The position numbers and the translations under genes were made by a program. From an uncultured Actinomycetes bacterium (GTDB taxonomy: Bacteria > Actinomycetota > Thermoleophilia > RBG-16-64-13): a stretch of DNA of 38,858 nucleotides. Each line of letters opens with the position of its first letter. Position 1 is the first letter of the stretch. Below are positions 31,980-38,858 of this stretch, one piece after another. Location: contig CAKZRW010000071.1 in NCBI GenBank assembly GCA_937148845.1, positions 1 through 38,858 on the forward strand, read 5' to 3'. Under the pieces are notes generated by a model, which worked only from the letters and a program-made list of their open reading frames with translations, searched no databases and was not told the origin of the DNA.

Positions 31980-33179
31980 GTGAGCAAGGCCTGCCCCACA
32001 CCCATGCCGTTCCGTACAGTGGTCGGCACCGTGGTCTTCATCATGGTGCTTTTCTTCCTCAGTTTCGTTTCCCGGTACATTTTCGGGCCGCTTTTACCCA
32101 CGATCCAGGAGGACATCGACATTCAGTCGGGCCAAGCCGGCTCCCTTTTCCTGTGGGGAGGCTTCGGAGTACTGGTCGGTGCGCTCAGCGCCGGCCTGGT
32201 CTCTTCCCGGATACACCACCGAGGCGCACTGGCCCTCTCGCTCTTCGGCATGGCTCTCGCCCTTGTGGGTGCCTATTTCTCGGACTCGCTCTGGGGGCTG
32301 CGCGCGGCTTTCATAATCCTAGGCTTGCTGGCCGGGATCCACATGCCGTCTTCCGTGGCCACTCTGACCGCCATCGTGCGACCTGAGGACTGGGGCAAGG
32401 CTCTCGCCGTACATCAGCTGGCGCCTCCCCTCAGTCTGGTCGCCGCACCGCTCTTGGCTGTAGCCCTGTTGACGTGGTTCAGCTGGAACGAAGCGTTGTT
32501 GTGGATAGCCGGGATCATGGTGGTGGCAGCCGCCGGTTTCGTTACCTTCTTTGGCGGCGTGGGAGCCTTTCCTGGTGACCCGCCCACCCCCTCGTACCTA
32601 CGGCCAGTGGCTCGCACCCCTTCCTTCTGGATGATGATCTTCCTGTTTGCCTTGGGCATGGGAGCCCAGGTGGGTGTCTACAGCATGTTGCCGTTGTATC
32701 TCACCCAGGAGAGGGGCTTCTCCGCGGCGGAAGCCAATACCTATCTAGGCCTAGCCAACATCGTCCCTCTTCTTAGCGTGTACCCTGCCGGCTGGGTGAC
32801 GGTCCGTCTGGGGGCGAAGACCACCATGGGGCTGTTCCTGTCCGCAGCGGGACTCATGACCATACTGGTCGGGTCCCTGACGGGCGTGGCTCTCGTGGTA
32901 TGCATCTTTCTCATGGCCGGAGCGGTGGTCGGCTTCTTCCCCGCAGCCTTCGCTGCACTCTCCCGTATCGTGCAACCCAACTACCGCAGTCTAGCCAACG
33001 GTGTCGGTCCGCCTTTGGCGTTTCTTGTCGGAGGCGGTCTCCTCCCTACCGGACTGGGCTACATGGGCCAGACGGCAAGCTTCGCGCTTGGCCTCTTGAT
33101 CACCGGCGCCGTTATCCTGGTGGGGTCGACTGTGGCCGTGTTCGTGCGTTTGCTCACCGACCTTGAAGAGGGGTGCTGA
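31980..33179 (+). CDS. MFS transporter
   Basis: 399 aa with about twelve hydrophobic helices. RYIFGPLLPTIQEDIDI after helix 1 and GGFGVLVGALSAGLVSSR (helix 2 and the loop 2-3 motif) are typical of MFS transporters of the oxalate/nitrate- or sugar-phosphate-like branches. LLAGIHMPSSVATLTAIV is helix 4. A short cytoplasmic loop around residue 205 divides the halves. The GTG at 31980 is supported by a TAACTT box; an internal ATG at 32004 is an alternative. It sits 1 nt before the next gene's ATG, with the ribosome site of that gene inside its own 3' end, so the two are an operon. Confidence 0.85.
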   Translation: MSKACPTPMPFRTVVGTVVFIMVLFFLSFVSRYIFGPLLPTIQEDIDIQSGQAGSLFLWGGFGVLVGALSAGLVSSRIHHRGALALSLFGMALALVGAYFSDSLWGLRAAFIILGLLAGIHMPSSVATLTAIVRPEDWGKALAVHQLAPPLSLVAAPLLAVALLTWFSWNEALLWIAGIMVVAAAGFVTFFGGVGAFPGDPPTPSYLRPVARTPSFWMMIFLFALGMGAQVGVYSMLPLYLTQERGFSAAEANTYLGLANIVPLLSVYPAGWVTVRLGAKTTMGLFLSAAGLMTILVGSLTGVALVVCIFLMAGAVVGFFPAAFAALSRIVQPNYRSLANGVGPPLAFLVGGGLLPTGLGYMGQTASFALGLLITGAVILVGSTVAVFVRLLTDLEEGC

Positions 33180-33180
33180 C

Positions 33181-34062
33181 ATGTCATCGTTTGGGCGTGG
33201 CTATTCGATCTTCGCCTCTACCCTGGCGGACATGACCTGGCCAGAGGTCGAGGCGGCGGGGCAGGCCAACACTCCCCTGCTTGTGCCCGTAGCGGTCATC
33301 GAACAGCATGGCCCCCATCTTCCTCTTGCCACCGATACCTACGGGGCCCATCTCCTCTGCACTCTCATCCGCGAGCACATGGATCAGAGAAGGACCAGAG
33401 TGCTCATCGCTCCCCCCTTCTACTATGGTCTCAACTCCACCACAGGCATGTTTCCGGGCTCCTTGGTGATAAAGCCCGAAACGATGGCTGCTCTTCTCAC
33501 TGAGGTCCTCGGGAATCTTGCCTCCTGGGGTTTTCGCCGCCAGTTCATCGTGAACCACCACGGCGACCCGGAACACAACCGCGTCATCGTGGAGAGCATC
33601 CTCGCGCTTCGTAAGCAGGGAATAGAGACCACCTATCTGCTCGGCGGCATGATCCAGACGTTCGTGGATGCGGCCTACCAGTCCACTTTCAAGAAGCCTC
33701 TGCCCTTGCAGTCGGAAGCCGTCATCCGGGCGGGTGAGTCAGAACGCACCCGCGAGGCCCGGCTGCGCCTCACGCGCAGCCGCGGACCAGACGTCCATGC
33801 GGGCGAGCGGGAGACCAGCCTCATCCTGCGCTGGTATCCGGAGTCAGTGCCTGCACACGTCCAGCTGCGAGAAATACGCCCAGTCCCGGAGACCCTGCGG
33901 GAGTTCCAAGAAGCCGAAGCCACCGGACGATGGCGGGAACTCTCTCCTTGGGGCCACATCGGCGACCCGGCGGTCGCCTCCGTTGAGAACGGAGAACTCT
34001 ACGAACTGGAAGCAGCCGACATGGCGGCAGCTCTTCATGCCTACTTGGCCAAGTCTGGCTAG
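33181..34062 (+). CDS. Creatininase-family amidohydrolase
   Basis: 293 aa from ATG 33181, with GAGGGG inside the preceding gene; a start at 33163 is inside that gene and unsupported. Metal ligands follow the creatininase/MftE/ArfB pattern: E41 and H43 in VIEQHGPHLPLATD, D52, and H127 region in IVNHHGDPEHN. These enzymes hydrolyse cyclic or linear amide bonds in creatinine, formamidopyrimidines or peptide precursors. Because the gene is coupled to an MFS transporter, the likely substrate is imported or exported by it. The exact substrate is not predictable. Confidence 0.87.
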   Translation: MSSFGRGYSIFASTLADMTWPEVEAAGQANTPLLVPVAVIEQHGPHLPLATDTYGAHLLCTLIREHMDQRRTRVLIAPPFYYGLNSTTGMFPGSLVIKPETMAALLTEVLGNLASWGFRRQFIVNHHGDPEHNRVIVESILALRKQGIETTYLLGGMIQTFVDAAYQSTFKKPLPLQSEAVIRAGESERTREARLRLTRSRGPDVHAGERETSLILRWYPESVPAHVQLREIRPVPETLREFQEAEATGRWRELSPWGHIGDPAVASVENGELYELEAADMAAALHAYLAKSG

Positions 34063-34076
34063 CGCAGAGCCACGAG

Positions 34077-34105
34077 CTGACACCCGCTCCCGATAGGCGT
34101 ATCCT
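34077..34105 (+). promoter_or_regulatory. Promoter of the GH3 gene, leaderless-type
   Basis: CTGACA (34077-34082, five of six matches to TTGACA), a 17-nt spacer and TATCCT (34100-34105), followed after 6 nt by the ATG at 34112. This is the best promoter in the window, and its position implies that transcription starts at or next to the start codon. Confidence 0.65.
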
Positions 34106-34111
34106 CTGCCC

Positions 34112-35485
34112 ATGAAGCCTCATACGAAGTCAGCTGCTGTCGGCGCTCTGCTTGCACTCGCAGTCTTGGCGGCAAGCTTAGGAATCCTGAGCTGCGGCGA
34201 GGTTCATGCTCGCCTCGACGCTGAGGCGTCCTTCACCAGTGGGGGCGCACCGACGACCGCCCCTTCGGCCGCCCCGGAAGTAGAGTCACCCCCAAGGGTC
34301 GCCGCGCATGGACCCCAGGAGATTCAAACGCCCGCAGCGGTTCTGAACCGCATGACCCTGGAGGAAAAGGCCTCCCAGGTGCTGCTCTTGACCTTCGAGG
34401 GAGTCTCGCTCACACCGTCCACCCGCACTCTGCTCCAAACCAGCCCTCCAGGCGGGCTGTTGCTTCTGGGCAGCAATATCGGCGACATGAACCGTCTCCG
34501 GGACCTGACCGCAGCCCTCCAGGAGACCGTCACATCGGCCGGCTCCCCCGGTCTTTTCCTGGCCGTAGACCAAGAAGGCGGTATCGTGCGTCGAGTGACC
34601 TCGGGAGTCCCGGCCCTGCCCTCGGCTCGCGCTCTCGGTGACCACTCCTCTCCTTCCGTGGCCCGGGCTCTAGCCCTTATGACAGGGGTCGGTCTTCTGG
34701 CCCAAGGAGTCAACATGGTGCTTGCGCCAGTCGCCGACGTGGTGGCCAACCCGGCCTCATTCCTTTATGAACGCGCCTACGGCGGCACCCCGGGGGTGGT
34801 AGCCCGCTTCGTGGAGGCGGTGACCGATGGTTATGAGAGCAGCGGTTTGGTGGCAGTGGTCAAGCACTTCCCCGGCCACGGGAGTACGAGCGAAGACAGC
34901 CATCACCACACCCCGGTCTCCGACCAACCTTCCTACTACTACCCCCTTGTCCACCTACCTCCGTTCCGGGCGGCTTTCGCCGCCGGAGCCGAAGGAGTCA
35001 TGATGGGCCACTTCGTGGCCCGGGCGCTCGACAGCAATCGTCCTGTCTCGCTTTCGGACGTGGTTATCCAAGGGCTCCTCCGCACAGAACTGGGGTTCAC
35101 CGGCCTGGTGGTCTCCGACGACTTGGAGATGGGCGGGGCGACCGGCAACCGTCCCGCTCACGGGGATCGGGCCTCGCCGGCGGAGCTCAAGGCGGCTGCC
35201 GTAGCCGCACTCCAGGCCGGCTGTGACCTTCTCATCTCCACCGGTCCCCGGAATCGGCAATACCTCCTGCGGGACGGGATAGTGGAGGCAGTGAGACGAG
35301 GAGAACTACCGGAGTCGCGGCTGGACGAAGCGGTGCTCCGCCTCCTCGCCTTGAAAGTCCGCCACGGCATTCCCCTCGGCCCCCTTCCTCTCGATCCGGG
35401 CGCACCCTCTGGAGTCACCAAGTCAGGTCGTGACCCAGGCTCCCACCGCGACTACGGCCGCCACTACGATCTCGACCAGGCCTGA
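34112..35485 (+). CDS. nagZ: GH3 beta-N-acetylhexosaminidase-like lipoprotein
   Basis: 457 aa. The signal peptide ends in a lipobox with C28 (LGILSCGE), so the enzyme is anchored outside the membrane, followed by an Ala/Pro/Ser/Thr-rich linker to about residue 75. The single GH3 barrel has VDQEGGIVRR, KHFPGHGSTSEDSHHH (K251-H252 and the D262-x-H264 acid/base dyad typical of NagZ-type enzymes) and the nucleophile D336 in VVSDDLEMG. The lack of a second alpha/beta domain and the dyad favour hexosaminidase over beta-glucosidase, probably acting on peptidoglycan fragments. The last 35 residues are low complexity. It overlaps no gene; the next lipoprotein starts 8 nt later. Confidence 0.87.
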   Translation: MKPHTKSAAVGALLALAVLAASLGILSCGEVHARLDAEASFTSGGAPTTAPSAAPEVESPPRVAAHGPQEIQTPAAVLNRMTLEEKASQVLLLTFEGVSLTPSTRTLLQTSPPGGLLLLGSNIGDMNRLRDLTAALQETVTSAGSPGLFLAVDQEGGIVRRVTSGVPALPSARALGDHSSPSVARALALMTGVGLLAQGVNMVLAPVADVVANPASFLYERAYGGTPGVVARFVEAVTDGYESSGLVAVVKHFPGHGSTSEDSHHHTPVSDQPSYYYPLVHLPPFRAAFAAGAEGVMMGHFVARALDSNRPVSLSDVVIQGLLRTELGFTGLVVSDDLEMGGATGNRPAHGDRASPAELKAAAVAALQAGCDLLISTGPRNRQYLLRDGIVEAVRRGELPESRLDEAVLRLLALKVRHGIPLGPLPLDPGAPSGVTKSGRDPGSHRDYGRHYDLDQA

Positions 35486-35493
35486 GGTGCTCG

Positions 35494-36093
35494 ATGCGAG
35501 CAGTCACTAGCCTGAAATCGCCTACACTTCATCGTCCTCGCCCCCGCGAGCTGCTGCTTGTGGCCCTCATCCTCGCACTGGCGGGTATGGGCTTGACTGC
35601 CGTAGGGCTAGCCTGCAGCGATCCCGGCCCCACTCCTACCAGAACTGCCAGCACCGGGGGCATCACCTCGACCGACAGGGGACTTGAGCGCTCCCCAGTA
35701 GAGCTAGGCGAGGCCGCCGGCTCCCTCTGGTCTGAGGCTATTCAGCGACTCGTGCAGATACTCGAAACCAAACCCCGACCGGCGGCTGCCTACGCTCAAA
35801 TCGCCCAGCTGAAAGAGGACTACGTGCAGAAGATGGTGGCTCTGGGTCGCGAGATCGCCAGGCTGCAAGTAGACGGCCGGGCCGTGGCCTTGGGCAGGAT
35901 CACAGCCGCCCTGGAGGCTGCCGCCGACAGCGAGTGGTTCAAACGCTATGTCACTCTCTACGAGGAGTACGCCACCGGGGACCAGGAGTTCGCGGTGCTG
36001 CTGGCAAGTTTCAACATCTTGACCCAGTACGCGGACTTCGAGCTGCTCAAGCTCCAAGACCCCGAAGAGGCCGCCCGTCTGGGAATAGACTAG
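35494..36093 (+). CDS. Lipoprotein of unknown function
   Basis: 199 aa. The ribosome site TGAGGTG overlaps the GH3 stop and the spacing is 8 nt, so the two are co-transcribed. The signal peptide (RPRPRELLLVALILALAGMGLTAVGLAC) places the lipid-modified cysteine at C41. The mature part is almost entirely helical and charged (SLWSEAIQRLVQILETK; QLKEDYVQKMVALGREIARLQ; EWFKRYVTLYEEYATG), likely a helical bundle. No family is recognised. It may help the GH3 enzyme at the cell surface. A 17-bp GC hairpin follows. Confidence 0.65.
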   Translation: MRAVTSLKSPTLHRPRPRELLLVALILALAGMGLTAVGLACSDPGPTPTRTASTGGITSTDRGLERSPVELGEAAGSLWSEAIQRLVQILETKPRPAAAYAQIAQLKEDYVQKMVALGREIARLQVDGRAVALGRITAALEAAADSEWFKRYVTLYEEYATGDQEFAVLLASFNILTQYADFELLKLQDPEEAARLGID

Positions 36094-36096
36094 GAC

Positions 36097-36132
36097 GCCG
36101 GGGCCCGGGGCGCAGGCGCCCCGGGCCCCGGC
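36097..36132. terminator. 17-bp GC inverted repeat, no U-tract
   Basis: Arms 36097-36113 and 36116-36132 are exact complements with only 2 nt between, so the real loop would be about 6 nt. It lies between the ends of the convergent lipoprotein and glutamate synthase genes and could stop transcription from either side. Confidence 0.55.
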
Positions 36133-36168
36133 TCGCGACACTCAAGAAGAAACCCTTCGGGCCTGGCC

Positions 36169-37771
36169 TCAGCTGTCCAGGATCCGCATGGCCTCTTCCT
36201 TGTAGGCGTCCATCACATATTGGATCCCCGAGACCTGGGCTGCCTCCTCGGTAAGAGCCACTACGTCGTTGCGAGAGAGGGTATCCAGGCGGAAGCTCCG
36301 CGCCCCAGCCATGAACTGGGTCAGCCCGGTGCGCAGCTTGTCCACAAAGGTATAGATAGCCACCGCGCCCAGCGGGATCTGGTCCATGCGTTCGCCGTAC
36401 CGGTCTTTGAGGGTGGAGTAGGTCACAAAGATCTCCTCCGGTGTCTGTCCGTACTTCTTGACCGCCGTCGGCAGCTCCTTCCACAGCCCGGTGCTGGCGC
36501 CTCGGCCCACCACACCTTCGATGTTCGAGCCCACAAATCCGGGGATCATCAAGGCCCGCCCCATGCACACCGCCTTGAAATAGGGCGCACCCATAGCCAG
36601 GACCTTGAAGATGTGGTCCTCGGTCGAGAACCCGCCTGCCATGGCCAGGTCCGGAGTCCATTCCCCGCGGGTGGCCAGTCTCTTCGCACACTCGTAAGCC
36701 ATAGCCTGCAAGTAGAAAGTGGGTATGCCCCACTCCTCCATCATGCGCCACGGGCTCATACCCGTTCCGCCACCAGCTCCGTCGATGGTGACCAGATCGA
36801 CCCGGGCCTTCGAGGACCACTTGATGGCCCGCGCAAGCTCGGGGTAGCCATAAGCGCCGGTCTTCAGGGTGACCCGCTTCACGCCCACTGTGCGGCGCAG
36901 ATACTCGACCGCGCGCAGGAAGTTCTCCTCCTCGATGAAGCCCAGCCGGGAGTGCCGTTCGAATTCCTTTATTCCGCCCGTCTCAAAGGCTTTGCGTACG
37001 GCGGGGATGCTGGGATTTGGCGTGATGATGTAGCCGCGCTTCTGCAGCTCCAGGGCCCGGTCGAGGTCGCGGATCTTGATCTCGCCACCGATGCACTTAG
37101 CGCCCTGGCCCCACTTGAGCTCGATGGTCTCTACGCCGAGCTTCTCCACCACGTACTCTGCCACACCGAAGGCAGTGTCTTCCACGTTGAGCTGGACGAT
37201 GATGTCGCCGAAGTCTTCCTGCCACTCTTTGTAGATGCGGACGCGCCGTTCCATCTCCGGCGACCGCTTGATACGACCATCCTTGTAGAACTCGGCTTGG
37301 GGATCGATACCACACACGTTCTCCCCCACCACGATGGAGATGCCAGAGATGGCCGCGCCTATAGCGAACGACTCCCAGTACTTACGGGCGATGTCGGTAG
37401 AGCCCAGCGCTCCGGTGAAAACCGGCATCTTCATGCGCACGGGATGCATGTGCCCGTAAACGGCCGTGGTATCGACTACCGGGAAGATGGCTTTGTCGGG
37501 GTTGGCCTCGTCGATGGCCTTAGCCCCCATGGCAAAGCCCAAGATGTTGAGATGGGAGTAGTCAACCGGGTATTCCTTGTCCCCCCCGGCCGTCATCTCC
37601 CCGAACGGGCCCGGGTAGATGACTTCACGTCCCCGGAAAGAAGCTCGGAATACGTCGCAAGTTGCCCTGGCAGTCGGCCATGCAGCGCGTGCATATGCCA
37701 GAAGGCGCCACGTCCCGGGAACGGTTGCGGGTCTCCAAAGCTTCGTTGGAGCCGTTGTGAGAGAAACTCAC
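36169..37771 (-). CDS. FMN-binding glutamate synthase family protein, one frameshift
   Basis: The uninterrupted frame 36169-37596 gives 475 aa of the FMN-binding GltB central domain: ALGSTDIARKYWESFAIGAAI, VETIELKWGQGAKCIGGEI, VDLVTIDGAGGGTGMSPWRM and the FMN-phosphate region TPDLAMAGGFSTEDHIFKVLAMGA. The expected N-terminus is present just upstream but one base out of frame. From GTG 37771 (AAAGGAGGTT upstream) a short frame reads to CTRCMADCQGN; dropping one A:T pair near 37659-37660 joins it to CDVFRASFRGREVIYPGPFGEMTAG, restoring a C-x2-C-x3-C-x3-C iron-sulfur motif. Sequencing error or recent mutation is likely. Archaeal-type homologues transfer ammonia or act as FMN oxidoreductases; no GltD or glutaminase gene is adjacent. 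Confidence 0.8.
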
Positions 37772-37938
37772 AGCATAACCTCCTTTACTGAGCAGCCACC
37801 CCGAATGCGCCTCCGCGGCAACCACGCTCAACGCGCCCGGAGACCCCGATCCTGGGAAGACTCCGGTCCCGGGCGACCCGGGAGGAGCGAGCCGCCGTGG
37901 CGGCAACCGTGTAGTTTCCCGCCGCTCGCTGGCCAGTG

Positions 37939-37964
37939 CCACTGACAAATGTACAAATCAGTTG
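37939..37964. promoter_or_regulatory. Interrupted palindrome upstream of glutamate synthase gene
   Basis: CCACTGA at 37939-37945 and TCAGTTG at 37958-37964 are inverted arms (six of seven pairs) around an AT-rich centre containing the palindrome TGTACA. It lies in the 292-bp gap between two minus-strand genes, about 170 bp before the glutamate synthase start. It looks like a dimeric repressor site; no regulator is identified. The rest of the gap shows no gene. Confidence 0.4.
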
Positions 37965-38063
37965 GCAGCATAGGTGGCTATTCGGCCAACAAGGGGTCAG
38001 CGACACGTTTGGGGCAAGCATGCCCAGGCCCGGTAAGCTCGCCCAGCCGTAGGAGGCCCGCCG

Positions 38064-38530
38064 CTAGAGCACAGCCTCCACCATGGCCTTCACGTTCTCG
38101 TGCCTGGCGTCGATGGGAACGTCGCAGCCCGAAGACAGGATGAAGCCGTCCGGCCCCACCTCGTTCATGAGCCGCTTGCAGTAGGCTGTGACCTCCGCAG
38201 GAGTCCCCAAAGAAAGCAGGCTCGGAGGCACATCCCCCATCAGACACATATGCCCGCCCAGAATCTCCTTGGCCTTGAAGATGTCGGTCTTGCCGTCGAG
38301 TGCAAGCACGCACTTGCCCTTGGGCAGCTCCTTTAGCCGCTCCAGGTCACGCGTCCAATTAGCGTCGAAATGCAGGACCGGGATGGCTCCCTCTTCCACC
38401 GCTGCTTCTACCATGGCCTTGAAGTAGGGAAAGACAAAGCGCTCCCAGAGGCGCGGAGCCACGAACTCACTGGCCGAGCGCCACCCCCCTATCCACAGCC
38501 CCACAAGCCCCAGACCGCGGATCCCGGCCC
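38064..38530 (-). CDS. Uroporphyrinogen decarboxylase-family protein, N-terminus missing
   Basis: The C-terminal 154 residues of a URO-D-superfamily protein. EFVAPRLWERFVFPYFKAM, IPVLHFDANW, ALDGKTDI, LMGDVPPSLLSLGTPAEV and GFILSSGCDVP-DARHENVKAMVEA follow the barrel strands of the corrinoid methyltransferase branch (MtaA/MtbA/CmuA-like), rather than true HemE. The 5' half is absent: at about 38530 the sequence switches to TypA coding sequence in the same frame. Functions of the branch include methyl transfer between corrinoid proteins and coenzyme M or tetrahydrofolate; without the N-terminus the subtype is uncertain. Confidence 0.75.
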
Positions 38531-38858
38531 GCATGTTCTCGATCAGGACGCCCATCTGCAGCTCGCCCCGTCCATGGACCTCGAAAGCCTCGCCACCCGG
38601 CGTATCCGTCACCTTGATGGCGACGTTCGATTCGGCCTCCTTCATCAGCCTTTCGCGGATCACGCGGGACTGGAGCTTCTTGCCCTCGCGCCCGGCCAGC
38701 GGGCTGTCATTGATGCCGAAGGTGACAGAGATGGTCGGCGGGTCGATGGGTTGCGCGGGCAGGGGGATGTCGATCTCCGGCGCGCAGAGCGTATCGGCCA
38801 CGGTCGCCTTCGACATGCCGGCGATGGTGACGATATCGCCCGCCTCGCCCATCTCGAT
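38531..38858 (-). CDS. typA: TypA/BipA GTPase fragment (foreign end segment)
   Basis: About 108 residues from the middle of the ribosome-associated GTPase TypA/BipA, running off the window edge. EAGDIVTIAG, PPTISVTFGINDSPLAGREG, QSRVIRERLMKEAESNVAI and FEVHGRGELQMGVLIENMR are the end of domain II and domain III. The native continuation (an REGFELSV-like strand) is replaced by URO-D sequence. Style resembles alphaproteobacterial TypA, like the fdxA-carD pair at the other end, so I treat it as foreign sequence joined by a chimera. Confidence 0.88.

Noticed and set aside
36220-37791. A 523-codon open frame on the plus strand
   Set aside because: It is the shadow of the glutamate synthase-like gene on the other strand, rich in histidine and leucine, with no recognisable domain.
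1-38858. CRISPR array, insertion sequence, tRNA or rRNA genes
   Set aside because: No regularly spaced direct repeats, no transposase-like frame, no inverted-repeat-bounded element and no structural RNA signature was found on either strand.

Overview
The window is GC-rich, gene-dense bacterial DNA that appears to come from at least two organisms. Most of it, about 1,316 to 38,529, reads as one source. Its traits are high GC, many GTG starts, several lipoproteins (one LppX/LprAFG-like), and a group of genes with a TANNNT box exactly 6 nt before the start codon and no Shine-Dalgarno, as in leaderless genes. These suggest an uncultivated, actinobacterium-like heterotroph, but that placement is inference. 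Both ends look foreign. Positions 1-950 carry an alphaproteobacterial-type fdxA-carD pair, with carD broken off in mid-gene. Positions 38,530-38,858 carry an alphaproteobacterial-type typA fragment fused in frame to half of a uroporphyrinogen-decarboxylase-family gene. Assembly or amplification chimeras are the simplest explanation.

Layout. 1-1,315: foreign fdxA, truncated carD and an unidentified mosaic stretch. 1,316-7,089: a frame-broken zinc-ribbon gene, a GH39-like lipoprotein, endonuclease V coupled to a small membrane protein, a metallophosphoesterase, and a divergent pair of small dimeric alpha/beta-barrel proteins (EthD-like and HapK-like). 7,051-17,666 (minus strand): a tight nine-gene run encoding a GlcD-type flavoprotein, a class III aminotransferase, the three subunits of a molybdenum hydroxylase, a MoaD-like protein, a cupin, an NTF2-like exported protein and a tandem universal stress protein. 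17,797-19,659: a MacB-type ABC permease and ATPase. 19,718-28,925: a MoaF-like protein, a Gfo/Idh/MocA-like dehydrogenase, Xaa-Pro aminopeptidase, a lipoprotein, a thioesterase coupled to an aldo/keto reductase, a cyclic-nucleotide-binding-domain protein with a small partner, and an SDR. 28,960-36,093: two MFS transporters, an Rrf2 regulator, a creatininase-family hydrolase, a GH3 lipoprotein and two further lipoproteins. 36,169-38,529: a frameshifted FMN-binding glutamate synthase and a partial URO-D-family protein.

The most unusual object is the FAD subunit of the molybdenum hydroxylase (9,313-11,697). A complete GltD/NfnB-like NAD(P)H:flavin oxidoreductase module is nested inside the iron-sulfur loop of an HcrB-type flavoprotein. 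With the flavoprotein oxidase and the aminotransferase encoded immediately upstream and translationally coupled, the operon looks like a catabolic route for an amino- or hydroxy-substituted compound. The substrate cannot be read from the sequence.

Other recurring signals are long perfect GC hairpins without U-tracts at 3' ends of genes, a 23-bp echo of the glcD-like gene's own 3' end just upstream of its start, and two likely single-base frameshifts. No tRNA, rRNA, CRISPR array or insertion sequence was recognised.
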